A DNA stretch of 64,000 nt from Bilabrum cf. latius (Eukaryota > Bigyra: Bicosoecida > Bigyra > Bicosoecida). Positions 46,921 to 58,127 of the stretch are shown here, piece by piece. How positions within the stretch are numbered: position 1 is the first letter of the stretch; every line of letters begins with the position of its first letter. The notes below the pieces were generated by a model. That model searched no databases. It was given only the letters and a program-made list of their open reading frames with translations, and was not told the origin of the DNA. The translations under genes and the position numbers were made by a program. Location: the NCBI GenBank assembly GCA_965178125.1, contig OZ237776.1, positions 1 through 64,000 on the forward strand. The letters are read 5' to 3'.

Positions 46921-49900
46921 TCACAACCAACCGTCCCCCCCATCGTCCTCCTCCTCCTCCAGCTCCTCCTGCCTCTGGGCCCTGGCCCTCGCCCGCGCCG
47001 CCTCGGCTGCTTCCGCCTCCGCGGCTGCCTCTGCCTCCGCATTCGACCCTCCCCCGTTCATGGCCCCTGCACCTCCATCGCCGGGGACATCCCCACCAGC
47101 CGGCCCCGCACCCGACTTGAGCGAGCCCTACTGCTCCTGCTGCTGGGCGCGCGCCGCAGCCGCCGCCGCCTGCTGCTCCTCCTGCTGCCTCCTGGCCGCC
47201 TGCTGCGCTGCCTCCCGCCCCTCGTGCGCCTCCAAGGCAGCATCCCAGTGGCCCGTAGCAACCCCGCCCGCACCAGACGGTGCGTCGATCCCCCCCGAGG
47301 AGGAGGAGGAGGCCCCCGTGCCGCCACCGCCGCCGCCCCCCAATAGGTCGGCACCGGCACCCGCGTCATCCTCTGCCTGCAAGTGTGACGAGTGCATGGA
47401 CTCGGCCTCCCGCAGCAGCCCCTCGTAGGAGGCGCCTCCTGCACCCCCCCCGCCGCCCTCCTCCCTCCTCTTCTTGCTGGGGGGAGGCTGGGAACCACCG
47501 CTGCCGCCGCCCAGGTGCGCCTGCTGCTGCTACTCGGCGGCGTGCGCCCTGGGGTCCCACTCGTCATCATCCTCCTCCCCCGCCCCGTCCGCGTCCTCCC
47601 CCTCCTCCGTCCAGCGGCGCCGCTTCTGCCCCCTGCCCGCCCTCGCGCCCACACCCGTCGCTGCGGGAGAGGAGGCAGCCCCTGCGGTGACACCGCCAGC
47701 TGCAGAGGAGGACAGGCCCGCCCTCCCGGCATCTGCCTGCTGCTGGGGCCCGTAGTAGGACCCGAGGCACTCGGCCACATACGCCTACAGCTGCCTCAGC
47801 GTGTGCGAGTCCAGCGCGTTCACGTCGAGCTCCACCTCCTCCTCCCCCTTGCCCGCCCCCACGGGCACGAATTCCTGGATGATCGCAAGCACCCGCGAGA
47901 GCTGCTCCGGTTGCAACCGGTGCACCCCGTCGGCGAGGCGCCGCTTCTCCTCCATGGTAAGCGGAACCGAACCACTGGCGTCTGTCGCGGCGCCGGCGCC
48001 AGGAGACGCGGGCACGAGGCTGTGTGACGAGTAGTCTTCCGTGCCGGCAGCCGCGTACGAGTGCAGCCTGCTTCCCCTCGAGGACCCCCCGCCCCCTCGA
48101 CCCCTGCCCCTGCCCCTGCCGCGCCCCCGCCGCCGCCCGCCCCCCCTCTTGGGGGCAGGTGCAGGGGCAGGTGCCTCCTGTTGGATGAACCCCCCCCCGC
48201 CCTTCATGCTTGCGATCTGGTGCTTCAGTTCCCTCAGTTCCTCCATGAGCGCCATCTGGGTGCGCAGGCTCTCGTGGTGCAGCATGAGCGCCTGCTGGGC
48301 GGCGGCGGAGCTGCCCATCCCGCCCATCTGCATCGCGTTGTCCAGGGTCAGCTCTGCCTGGGCCATGGCCTGCTGGGCCTTGGCACCCATCGCTCGGCCC
48401 CTGCCCCTGCCCCCGCCCGATCGCCCCCCCGCGCCCCCGCCCGAGGACTATCTCCTGGGCGCCCTGGGCTCGCTCCCCATGGCCGCTCTCCTCCTCGCCC
48501 GCCTCTCGATCTCCGCTGCTGCAGCCCTGGCCGCCACCTCCTCCTCCTCGGCAATCCCCGCAAAGTCGGCCCGGGCTCTATCCCAGGCCCGCTCGAACTT
48601 CTGGAGGGTCTGTCCCGCGAGCTTGTAGACCCAGTGCACCCTCCCGTTGTACCGCATGGCGTTGGCGAGCACCAGCCGCACGTCGTGCGCGAAGGCGCCG
48701 GGCCCCCAAAGCAGGTGCACCCGCGGCACGGCTGCTCCGCCCGACGATCCACGGGTGGAGTGCTTGCCCCCCTCCTCCTCACCGGAGGCCGATGCACCGG
48801 CCGCCCCCGAGCCCTCGCCCGCCCCCGGCAGTGGGTCGGGGATGGGAGTGACGGTCGTGGCAGCCGATCGGTCAGGCGCGGGGAGGGGGTAGGCCGGTTT
48901 GGGCGCTGCAGCGGGGGCAGGGGCAGGGGCAGGGGCAGGGGCGGACGACCCATCTGCAGGTGCCTGGGCCGGGGTCGCTGCGGGTGCGGCGCCCGCGGGC
49001 GGCGTGACGAGCGGTGGCGCGGGAGGCATGGGCGGCGTGGCGGCCCCTTGTTTTCTCATGCTCCTCGGCTCCCAGGGGCAGCGCCCGGGCAACGGCTGCC
49101 CGTCCGGTCCCTTGGGGATGGCCTCTGGTGCCTCGGGGGGCAGCTGGCTGGAGAGGACCTTGGGCACGCCCCCACCGGGCCTGGCCTCCCACGCGTGCTC
49201 GCACTCGGGGGCTTGTTCCCCGGCGGGGGCTCCTGCTTTCTTGAGCTGTGCCCTCGCCGCCGCTCTGTCTTGTTCCCTGAGGTGTCCCAGCGGACGGACG
49301 GAGGAGCCCCTGTGGCCCGGCTCGTGGAGCAGCTCACTCCGAGCCTGCGCCACATTGCCCACCCCCCGTGAGGAGCCCCCCCCGCCCCTCGACCAGGCGC
49401 GATGGGCAGCGGCCAGCGCATCGTCAGCCCGTCTCAGTGCATCCTCCTGGTCTGCCGAGATCCAGGCGGTGCCCGAGTCGCCCGCCGCCCCCGCCGATGA
49501 TGATGCTGCAGCTGCAGAGGACGAAGAAGAGGAGGAGGAGGAGGAGGCAGAGGATGTCTCGCCCGTGTCGTCCTCCCCGCCGCTGGCAGGGGGCCGCACC
49601 GCCGGCCCCGCCACCTCCCCCTGATCCGCCTCGATCGCATCTGCGTCCTCCCCCGTCCCCGTGACCTCCTCGGGCAGCCACCGCGAGTACACCCCCGACT
49701 GCAGACGGGCCGTGACCCGGGACAGGTCCAGGGGGTGCCTGACCACGTTCCAGTACTGGGGGCACTCGAACCTGGCCGGGTCCACGGCCTCTCCGAACGT
49801 CCCAGCCACGCCGTTCACCTGCCCCAGCTCGTGCAGCACCTGCAGGCACCTCCGCAGGCACCGTGCCTCTGTCCTGGCCCGGGCACCGACCCCCTTCTTC

Positions 49901-51096
49901 ACCATAGCCGCTGCACCGTCGGGGAGAGACACCGCGGGGGAGGCGGACCCAGCCTCCTCGTCCTCGTCTTCGTCCTCGTCCTCGTCGTGCATGGCCATGG
50001 ACACCCGGCCCGCGGCCCGGCCAGACGCCGTCCTGCGGGCGCCCCCTCCCCTGCCGCTCGCCGCCCCCACGGCCTGCAGCGTGGACGCAAGCACGAACTT
50101 CGCCGCGGTTCCGCTGGAGGGAAGACCCGCGGCACCCCTCGCGGGTTTGGCCAGGTACCGCCTCGCCGTCTGCAGCACCTTGGCGGGGCCCGCGGACCCC
50201 GCCGTGGCCGAGGGAGGAGCCACGTCGCCCCCAGTGTGGGGGGCACCTCCCGCGGAGGAGGAGGAGGCTCCGCTGCCAGAGGCGGCCCGCCCGGAGGACT
50301 GCCTCCTCGATCGCGCGGCGCCGGTTCCGCTTCCCCCGGAACTTGCGCGGCGCCCCTTGTTGCCCCCGCCGCGGGGTCGTGCCGCCGCGGCCGCCGCTTT
50401 GGGGGGCACCCTGAACGCCTTGTGCAGCCACAGGCAACCGGTCACCTGCCCCTGGGCGGGGGCGGGCTGGGCATCGGTGGGCGCTCCCTCTGGACCGCCT
50501 GCCCCCACACCGGGGGCGGGAGCGAGGGCACCCCCCACCACGAACCGGCCGAAGAGGTTCTGGCCCCAGCCCGAGACGGCGAGGAGCCCGCCGGCCCCTG
50601 ATTCGCCGGTTCCAGCGAACGTTCCTGCGCTCACCCCCTCTCCCCTGGCCAGTGGCCCGGGCGCCCTTGCGGCCGGGGGCAGCGCCTCACCCAGCGAGGC
50701 CGGCATGCGGTTGGCAACGACGAGCCCCTTCCCGCTCTCGTCTCCCGCGGCCGCTTCGGCTTCCCCCGCCTGTGCCGCGGCCTGCTCCGGCAGCACCGCT
50801 CCGCCGTCCTGTCCAATGAATAATGTGGATGGTCCTTCGCTATATTTGACCGGCTGCCCCTTGTTTTGGTAATGGAACCAGCCGCTGAGCGAACACTTTC
50901 CGGCGGGCAGACGAGCCCCGTTGGCGGGGCCGGTCAGGCTGTACTGGAATTCCGACGTGATGGCGTGACCGGGGGAAATGGCCCAACGTCCTTGCCAAGT
51001 CCAGCTGTGCTATCCTGGATTATCGGCGGAAGCTTCCCCAGCATACGAGAGCTCGCCCATGAGCAGAGCGGCCGGGGGACCGCCACCGCTCGACAT
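46921..51096 (-). CDS. BET-type chromatin protein: split bromodomain plus NET domain, 5 internal TAG codons
   Basis: ATG 51096 (MSSGGGPPAALLMGE...) to TGA 46921-46923, 1,391 residues, one frame with TAGs at 51010, 48448, 47785, 47530 and 47128. The N-terminus has a beta-rich, W-containing region (HSWTWQGRWAIS, FQYSLTGP, CSLSGWFHYQNKGQPVKYSE, GWGQNLFGRFVVGG). Bromodomain first half: CLQVLHELGQVNG...PQYWNVVRHPLDLSRVTARLQSGVYSRW (~405-472). After ~310 low-complexity residues its second half: FAHDVRLVLANAMRYNGRVHWVYKLAGQTLQKFERAW (~790-832). RGRGRG basic tract (~985-1005), then an extra-terminal NET domain, LTMEEKRRLADGVHRLQPEQLSRVLAIIQ...DVNALDSHTLRQL-Q-AYVAECL (~1045-1114), with a TAG in its last helix. 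The C-terminus is Gln/Ala/acidic coiled coil. Expected role: acetyl-histone reading in transcription control. Confidence 0.88.
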
Positions 51097-51695
51097 GTCG
51101 CTGCGAACAGGGTATCAGGATTCAAATCATACAAGAACATGACATTTGAATATATAGTATACTTGTGGCCATCTTCAATCAGCCACACAGCGAGATGCAA
51201 GCGCGAATCGTGGCGACCGTTTGGCCCTGACAAGCCCAAACCTCCCTGCTCGCCTGGCCCGGGCCATTGTAGAGTCCACGAGGCGGTAAGGGGCAGGTAC
51301 ATCGGTGCAAATGCATCCTATTGACGCTCAACATAGCACTGGAGCGTTCTGCTGCGGTTCAAAATCCATACGAGCACTTGCTCATGCGCAACCAAACCGA
51401 AAGTACGGAGCCGATGACAAGCTTGCGCTCGGCGGCGCCCGCATTTCAACCTGGAATATCTCAATAATGGTCGCGCAGAATTCAACAAATCCAAGACATA
51501 AAATCTCACAATTCTGTCAATATTTATGTGAAGGGGTCCAGATTAGGCTCAGGCCCTGGGGAACCTTCACTCTGGTCGAGTTTGTGGCTGGCGGCTGGCC
51601 GACAGCAACGTCTGGATTTCAAAGTTAAGTGCACGCTACCGGAATTCACAAATGATGCAGCCCCTCAACTGCAACAGGGGCGATTTCATCCAAGT
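51097..51695. promoter_or_regulatory. Promoter/5' region of the BET gene; possible divergent promoter
   Basis: GC drops quickly upstream of the BET start. No conserved coding frame is found between 51097 and 51695. An acceptor-like aatgatgcag ending at 51660 could belong to an upstream exon of the small gene that follows. Confidence 0.4.
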
Positions 51696-51860
51696 ATGCC
51701 GGAAGATTCCACCTTTGTACTTCGACCGAAGGCAGTATCATCCAAGCAGATTACATCGTCGGCGGCGCTCGCAAGTTTTGCGGGGTCTGTCGCACTGTTT
51801 GCTGGTGGCATCCTTGCTTTGCGAGTAATTTCGACCTACACAAAGAAGCCTCAGTCATGA
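51696..51860 (+). CDS. Candidate small single-pass membrane protein (54 aa or last exon of a longer one)
   Basis: ATG 51696 to TGA 51858-51860: MPEDSTFVLRPKAVSSKQ, then a hydrophobic helix AALASFAGSVALFAGGILALRV and a basic end YTKKPQS. A plausible acceptor (gatgcag, ending 51660) sits just upstream, so this could be the last exon of a larger protein. The helix and basic tail resemble small organelle-inner-membrane subunits, but I cannot assign a family. Composition is unlike surrounding noncoding DNA, which modestly supports it. Confidence 0.35.
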   Translation: MPEDSTFVLRPKAVSSKQITSSAALASFAGSVALFAGGILALRVISTYTKKPQS

Positions 51861-52393
51861 ATGCCCAATAAATATCGCTATATATAATACTTGTCTGTAC
51901 GCACAGGACTGTCGGTGCTTGCAGACTACAGGTGCCATGCAGACAAGAGAAGACGTCTGGAGCCTGTGAAGTGGAGGGAAGTCTGGTGAATGCTAAGCCA
52001 AATAACGGCAATGGCCAAGGAATGAGAGAATCAGGAGTCGCCCATTACGATTTGGCGCGCTGTCAGCGGGAGGGAAGAAGCTGGGTATTCACCTGCACGT
52101 TCGTTCGATGGGCCCACGAGCGCAGGGCTTTAAGAGTTGTGAAATGGATTTGAACAGGATATAGACCGTCTGGTAGATGTTTGCATGTGCTTCCATTGCA
52201 GCGAGATTCTATCATGCACAACGCAAGAGGTGTAGATGTCACGCCGACCAGCCGCCGTCACGCACATCCACCTACTCCTAATCTCGGCCTGCAAATCGCC
52301 CGATTCTCTGGCACTCGTCAGCACGCATTAGCCGCGCGCCTCTTAGCACCCATACCATGGATCTAGTCGCCCGATTCAACACGCTCGTTCCGC
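51861..52393. other. Intergenic region between the small ORF and uL16
   Basis: Nothing recognisable on either strand. It contains the 3' flank of the uL16 gene and a single CACTCGTCA half-match near 52313. Confidence 0.4.
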
Positions 52394-53503
52394 TCACTGC
52401 CCCTCGGCCTCGAGCATGGCAAGAGCCTCCTGCATCTTGGCCTTCTGGGGAAGCGGCCCGTGCGCGGCGATGTACCTCACATGGGTACCGTCGTACTGCA
52501 GGCGGGCGCCGCCCTCGAGCCATTTGGCCTCCTCCTCATTGGCGGCGGCGCGGCGGCCGGTCATGACCTCGAACTGGTCGCGGTTGTAGGGGGTGAAGCC
52601 CCACTTCCTGGAGAGCACGATCTTCTGGCGACCGGGGAACTTGAACTTGGCGCGCCTGAGGGCCTCCACGGCGGTGGACTGGTGGGGGTCGCGCACGCGC
52701 ACGGACATGAGGATCTGACCGATGCTCACGCGGGCCACCTTGCCGTCGGGCTTTCCGTAGGCGCCACGCATACCGGTCTGGAGACGATCGGCACCGGCGC
52801 AGGAAAGCATCTTGTTGATACGCAGCACGTGGTAAGGGTGCGCCCTGATGCGCATGTGGAACCCCTCACGGCCGGCGAACTTGACAAGGCACTTGTTGGC
52901 GGCGATGCGCGCCGCCTCGAGGGCCTCACTCGAGATCTGCTCGCGCTCATCGGACACAAGGTGCACAACGCAAGGGAACTCAAACACGCTAGTCTTCCTG
53001 GAACCAACGTCATAGATGCGGATCTTGGCATCGGGCACACCACGGCAGAACCTAGACTTGATGAAAGGCTTGTTCTTGCAATAGCGGTAGCAGCGCGCCG
53101 GGCCTGCGAACGGGGGTTTTGACGACTAGACCATAAAATTACCAGATACTAGCATCAAGGTTACGACAGAGATGTGCAGCCTACACACCAGACCTTTGAC
53201 ATGATCGAGCAGCAAGTGATGCACTTCGGGACGTGGACGGGAACCAAACCAGTTCCCACCACACTGTAAATCCCAGCCATCCAGTCGGTATTGATACTTG
53301 CACTTATACAAAAGCAAAAAAAAGCAGCCATTATCAAGCAGCCCTCAGTTCCAAGTCTGAGAGGGTATCCGAACCAGCCACGGGACCTTATTGGTGCCGT
53401 CACCAACTCTTTCACCGTAATCAAAGCGGTCCTACGGCATCAAACAAAATTTAACACCATTTCGTAACAGAATAAGGCATATGGTAAACTCACGGCGTCC
53501 CAT
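52394..53503 (-). CDS. RPL10: 60S ribosomal protein uL16 (RPL10/QM)
   Basis: Exon 1 is only 10 nt (53503-53494, ATGGGACGCC); a 390-nt intron (donor gtgagt, acceptor ttcgcag) leads to exon 2 (53103-52394, TGA). The junction codon restores [17 protein letters not shown], the invariant eukaryotic N-terminus. Signature blocks follow: [56 protein letters not shown] and [16 protein letters not shown]. The length is 239 residues against about 214 in animals; the excess is a C-terminal extension after the core ([21 protein letters not shown]). There is no internal TAG. Role: late-assembling protein of the 60S subunit near the peptidyl-transferase centre and P-site tRNA. It is head to head with the eL15 gene. 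Confidence 0.97.
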
Positions 53504-53871
53504 GGCGACGATAAAGGTTGATTATGATTCGATTTCGATCGCATGGTGATCGGATCGAATGTGCAGTAGCGTGTAGATAGCACCCCACCACCAGTTCGCT
53601 ACGACCACTCAAGTCGCCAGTAGGGCAGAAGTTAGAGTGAGGCAGCACCCGCAGTCATGGTTTTGGACTAATATTCGTATTGAAGTCATATGTTGTCGTG
53701 ATACAGCGCAATAATAGGTTATATGGCTATGAACCGTGCCCTCGATTTTGATCACCGTGTTGCAGCCGTGTCCAAGTGCACTCAATATGCGCGATCCTTG
53801 CTGAAAGATCAGATTTGTTGTAAATATCTATCTTCAATACATATGTTGCCCATTCTCTTGCGAACGCAGAT
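53504..53871. promoter_or_regulatory. Bidirectional promoter between uL16 and eL15
   Basis: 368 bp separate the two start codons. The sequence is much lower in GC than the genes. No TATA box or named element is obvious. The arrangement suggests coordinated expression of two 60S proteins. Confidence 0.6.
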
Positions 53872-54495
53872 ATGGGTGCTTACAAGTACGTGAACGAGGT
53901 GTGGAGGAAGAAGCAGACCACGGTCATGCGCTACTTGCTGCGCCTGCGCGCATGGGAGTACCGCCAGATGCCCAAGATCGTGCGTCTGAACCGCCCCTCC
54001 CGCCCTGACAAGGCCCGCACGCTCGGATACAAGGCCAAGCAGTGCTACAGCGTGTTCCGTGTGGCTGTGCGCCGCGGTGGGCGCAAGCGCCAGAACAAGA
54101 AGGGAATCGTTTACGGAAAGCCCAAGCACCACGGCATCAACCAGCTCAAGTTCGTGCGCTCGCTTCGCAGCGTCGCCGAGGAGCGCATCGGCCGGCGCGC
54201 CACCAACCTGCGCGTGCTGAACAGCTACTGGGTGAACTCGGACTCCACCTACAAGTACTTCGAGGTGATCATGGCCGATCCCCAGCACCCCGCCCTGCGC
54301 AACGACCCCCGCCGCAACTGGCTGGCAGCGCCCGTGCAGAAGCACCGCGAGCTCCGCGGCCTGACCGGCGCCGGCAAGACGAGCCGAGGCCTGCGCAAGC
54401 GCATCAGCAGCCACAACTCCAACAAGGTGCGTGGCGGCTCTTGGCGCAAGAACTGGCTGCGCCGCAACACCCTGAGCCTGCGCCGCTACAGGTAA
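53872..54495 (+). CDS. RPL15: 60S ribosomal protein eL15 (RPL15)
   Basis: Single exon from ATG 53872 to TAA 54493-54495, 207 residues (animal eL15 is about 204). Full-length family blocks: [108 protein letters not shown]-equivalent [19 protein letters not shown] and terminal [11 protein letters not shown]. Codon use is strongly biased to C/G third positions; Gln is CAG only, with no TAG. It is an essential component of the large cytosolic ribosomal subunit. The CDS has no intron in this frame. Confidence 0.97.
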   Translation: MGAYKYVNEVWRKKQTTVMRYLLRLRAWEYRQMPKIVRLNRPSRPDKARTLGYKAKQCYSVFRVAVRRGGRKRQNKKGIVYGKPKHHGINQLKFVRSLRSVAEERIGRRATNLRVLNSYWVNSDSTYKYFEVIMADPQHPALRNDPRRNWLAAPVQKHRELRGLTGAGKTSRGLRKRISSHNSNKVRGGSWRKNWLRRNTLSLRRYR

Positions 54496-55002
54496 GTGGC
54501 TTGAGTTGTGGTGGATGGTTGGGTGTGGTGGAGAATCGTGGCGGGTGAATTGCTCGCAGCTTGGAGGCTGGCCCGTGATGGGCGAGAGCCTGTGCAGTGA
54601 GGGATTTACCATTGGGGAACTGGGGAGGGGGTGCCGACAGCTTGTGCTTTTATCGGCTGCAACTGCAAAGAAAACGAACGCTCCTTTCCTTACCTTTGTG
54701 TAATCGACCCAAAGCTATCTACGCGACCATTGTGTTGCGTGCGGTTTGCCAAATCGAATTATTCGCTGAAATTGGCAAGCGTGCAAACCACCGTATAGCA
54801 TCTCGGCAAGGAGGGGCCAGCTCAGTGAGTGCAAATGTATTGCGTATTGCTGCATGTATCGCCCCAAGGTTGCCACCACAGCAACTAGCCTCTGAGGGGC
54901 GTCGGACCACCACCAGCTGCCACGGGTTCCGGGAAAACTACTTCATCGTGCTCAATTTCTTGGTATAGTGCAATTCCCTGGCGCAGATACAGTGTTACCA
55001 AT
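54496..55002. other. Intergenic region between eL15 and the palmitoyltransferase gene
   Basis: It contains the eL15 3' flank and the 5' flank of the gene at 55003. No further coding frame or repeat is supported. Confidence 0.45.
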
Positions 55003-57679
55003 ATGGGTGGTGCTAAATCTGGGAAACGAGGCAAACAGGGCAAAGCTAAAGGCTCCAAGGCCCCCACCGATCCGAAGCCCAAAGAGAGCCCAGAGGAGGC
55101 CCCTACCGGCCGAGCGGCGCGTAGGCGATACCTGACCACCCCGCATAGTGCAGCACTACTTCGTCGCACGCGTAGGGATGATGAATCTATGGAATATCCC
55201 CAGGGTCCGTGCGCCTAGGATCCCTGGTTCATCTGGTGGGACGGGTGCGGAGTCTCCTGCTTCCTATTTGTAAGTATTTCGCAATCATTGGCATGCACCA
55301 GTGGATTTATACAATTACTTGTTTGTGGCTGCCCGATGATAACTGCGGTCCGCGGGATTCTTCCCCCTTGGTCGGCCAGTCGCTCACTGGCACGTTGCGT
55401 GATCTCGCTGGCCTAGCCTACTCTACCGAGGCGAATCCGAGACCAAGTGGCCCTATCAGACAAGCCATGTTAATAAAGCGTTGTGTGCGTGCGTCACGCA
55501 AGCTATCTGCTGTCAATTCAGCTGCGGAGCTACCCACTTTGCAGCACCCCCACCCATCCATCTCTACCGAGCATTCGCAGGGACAGGGAGTCGTCTGGTA
55601 CGCCAACGCGCTGACCACCTTCGTGGTACTACCGTTGTTGTTCGGGCCCAGAAACGCAGACGGCAGCGGCGGGGAGGTACCGCTCCCCATCGTGGGCATG
55701 GGCCCCTGGCAGCTCTTCCACACGGTCGTGTTCGAGTGCATCATCGCGCTCGTGGTGGGCGCTCATTTCATGGCAGCCACCACCCGCCCGGGGCACACGC
55801 GGAAGGGTAGCGCTCAGCAGGGCGATGCCATGTCACTGTACGCGTGGATGCTCCCCCGGGAAATGGACCATGGATGCAGGGCACTCAAGCCGAGTAGGCA
55901 CCACCACTGCCGGATCTGCGACCACTGCGTGAGGAACAGAGGGAGGGCATGCCCTTTCTATCCCCCGAACTCATCTTCACCTGAGACCCATCGCACTGGT
56001 CACACGCACTGCGCCCACCACTCGTTATTCGTCACACCCGCCCGCAGGTGTCCAAGATGGACCACCACTGCCCCTGGATCAACAACTGCCTGGGGCAGAA
56101 CAACCACAAGTTCTTCCTGCAGTTCTGCTTTTACGTGCTTGTAGGGTGCACTTACGCGGGCATCCTGGCCCTGTGCCTGGCCTGGAGGTGCGTGGCTGCG
56201 GGCGCAATGGCGGGGCTGAGCGGGCCGTCGGGCAGGGGCCGGGCCAGGTTCTCCTCCCGCAGTCTGCCCAAGGTGACTGACCCGAGCTGTGCGGACCTGA
56301 GCCCAGTGCTGGTGATCATGCTGGTGGTAAGCGTGGTGCTGGAGCTCTTCTTTGCCATCTTCGTCACAGCGATGCTATGCGACCAGAGCGATGCGCTTGC
56401 CACCGACACCACTGGGATCGAGTCCATGAAGCGCTGGCCCATGAGGCAGCAGGCCACCCCGCCCGGCCGACACACGCCCCCGCACGCCCGCCCCGGCCTG
56501 TGGGCAGGCCTCCACAGGGCACTGGGCTCGGAATTCGGAATCAAATGGTTCCTGCCGGTGACCATAGACCCGCAGTTCGCGTACCAGTGGAGGCATGGGG
56601 AGGGTGACGCTGCGGTGAGAGACGAGGAGATAGAGGAGGGCGAGGACGGGACCAGGCCAGAGCCTGTGGGTCGTGACCCGCTCGCTGACGTCACTGGGGT
56701 AGACGAGGGCTGCATTCTCGACGTGATTGACTCCCGGGAGCCCAGGTACCGGAACCACTGCGACGATTTGGAGCGCCAGGTGGAGAACTGGGCGAGGGAG
56801 TGCGAGGCCAAGGAGGCTGCGCTCAGGGCGGCCATGGGCAGGGCGGCGGGGGACGTGCTCACCACGCGGGAGTTTGACCCGAGCCACGAGTCGTTCGAAT
56901 GGGAGTACGAGCGGAGGGTGGTCAAAGAGGTGCTGGAGCCGCTGCCCGAGACTGTGGCCCCAGCCGAGATGCGGCGGGCCTTCTTCGAGATGGGCCGGAC
57001 CGTGACCGAGACGGATCTGGATGACGAGTGCGCGGCTAAGCTGCGGGAGGCCCGCGCCAAGTTCGAGGACAAGTGGGAGCGGTGCCCCGACCTGCTCAAG
57101 GGGTCCATCACGGAAGTGCTGCCATCCGCCGTGCAGCCCAAGAAGGACGAGGACGAGTAGGACGGAAAGAAGAAGAAGAAGAAGAACAAGAAGGGCGAGG
57201 ACGAGGCGCCCAAGCCGACGAGGAGGACGAGGAGGAGATATGCAGACTGGGAGGAGCTGCCCGGCGTGTACGTGCTGGAGGCCACGGACGGGCAGCCGAT
57301 CAAGGAGGGGGAGGAGCTGCACGACGAGGATGAGAAAGACGAGGAGGGCAGGCGCAGGCCGAGGGTTTGGGTCATCGACCCGGAGGCTCTGCCCTACGGT
57401 CGCAACCCGAGGACTGGGAGCCTGTCGCCCTGGCTGGGGTGGGTGCGGGTGCGGCGGGCCGTCTTCATCCCCGACGGCGAGGTGCAGTCCATTGCGGGGG
57501 GGACGCAGCTGCAGGCGTGTCAGCTGTGGAGGGAGCTCCGCCGCGTGTTCGGCAAGTACAACTCGTTGGACGCCAAGATGAGGGACGTGCAGCAGGACCC
57601 GGCCGCAGCTGCGAGGCTCCGGAGGGCCCAGGCGCAGATGGAGCCGCAGCAGGGGACAGGCCAGGGTGAGAGAGTCTGA
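55003..57679 (+). CDS. DHHC-type protein S-palmitoyltransferase with long C-terminal extension
   Basis: Exons 55003-55269, 55581-55928 and 56048-57679 (TGA), 748 residues. The N-terminus MGGAKSGKRGKQGKAK is basic and Lys-rich. Membrane helices: CFLF-GQGVVWYANALTTFVVLPLLFG across intron 1; LFHTVVFECIIALVVGAHF; FLQFCFYVLVGCTYAGILALCLAW; LVIMLVVSVVLELFFAIFVTAML. The Cys-rich domain between helices 2 and 3 has [34 protein letters not shown], with the catalytic DHHC just after intron 2 (~209-212); the first Cys pair of the usual zinc site looks incomplete. A TTGIE motif (TTxE type) follows helix 4. TAGs at 55216 and 57158 must be sense; the second lies before a Lys-rich tract. The ~400-residue acidic/basic C-terminal extension is unrecognised. 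Role: S-acylation of membrane proteins, probably in endomembranes. Confidence 0.9.
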
Positions 57680-58127
57680 CCGTGCGGTGAGTGAGAACCA
57701 ACTTGATGAGGACCTGCGCATGATGGATGAGCTTTTCACCACTTTCACACACTACGATTGTTTTCTGTCCGAGGATCCTACAAATAACAGAGAGGCTTAA
57801 CCTGAACCGCAAAAGTTGATCTTGAAGCGCATTCATAACAAATCCACGCCCAGAACCAGCTAATTGCGGCCGTTCTGCTGCTCGCGCCTGGTCACAAAGT
57901 CACACCACCGGGAACTCAGCGCATGTGGCGTGCCACTCGGCCCAGCTCCTGGTGTGACCCACGCGCCCAGTCGCATCAAACGAGCGGCGGCACGCCCGAG
58001 GGAAGCGATCAGTAGTCCCATCGACCTCGACCTCCCATTCCATCGGCGCCCACCGCCTTTCCACCCTCTCTCACGTACTACCCATCGTAGCGTTGCATTG
58101 GATCCATTAAACATCCGATTGCGCCGC
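57680..58127. other. Convergent 3' spacer between palmitoyltransferase and PDI genes
   Basis: The two genes end facing each other. The spacer holds both 3' untranslated regions. No supported coding sequence or repeat. Confidence 0.5.

Larger units (their letters stand above)
11079..48032. repeat. Dispersed word TGTGACGAGTG / CACTCGTCACA
   Basis: CACTCGTCACAC occurs at 11079, 12318, 15165, 15285, 17257, 17436, 19106, 20250, 20985, 22743, 22956, 23583, 32469 and 33876. The reverse complement or its 11-base core occurs at 15484, 18130, 21991, 22147, 22678, 23150, 25096, 25628, 35310, 36904, 37416 and 47383, with a shorter match at 48022. In frame it yields HSSH, LVT or VTS depending on register and strand. 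Copies fall in the giant kinase-like, FG-GAP and BET genes; I see none in the ribosomal-protein or PDI genes. Confidence 0.88.
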
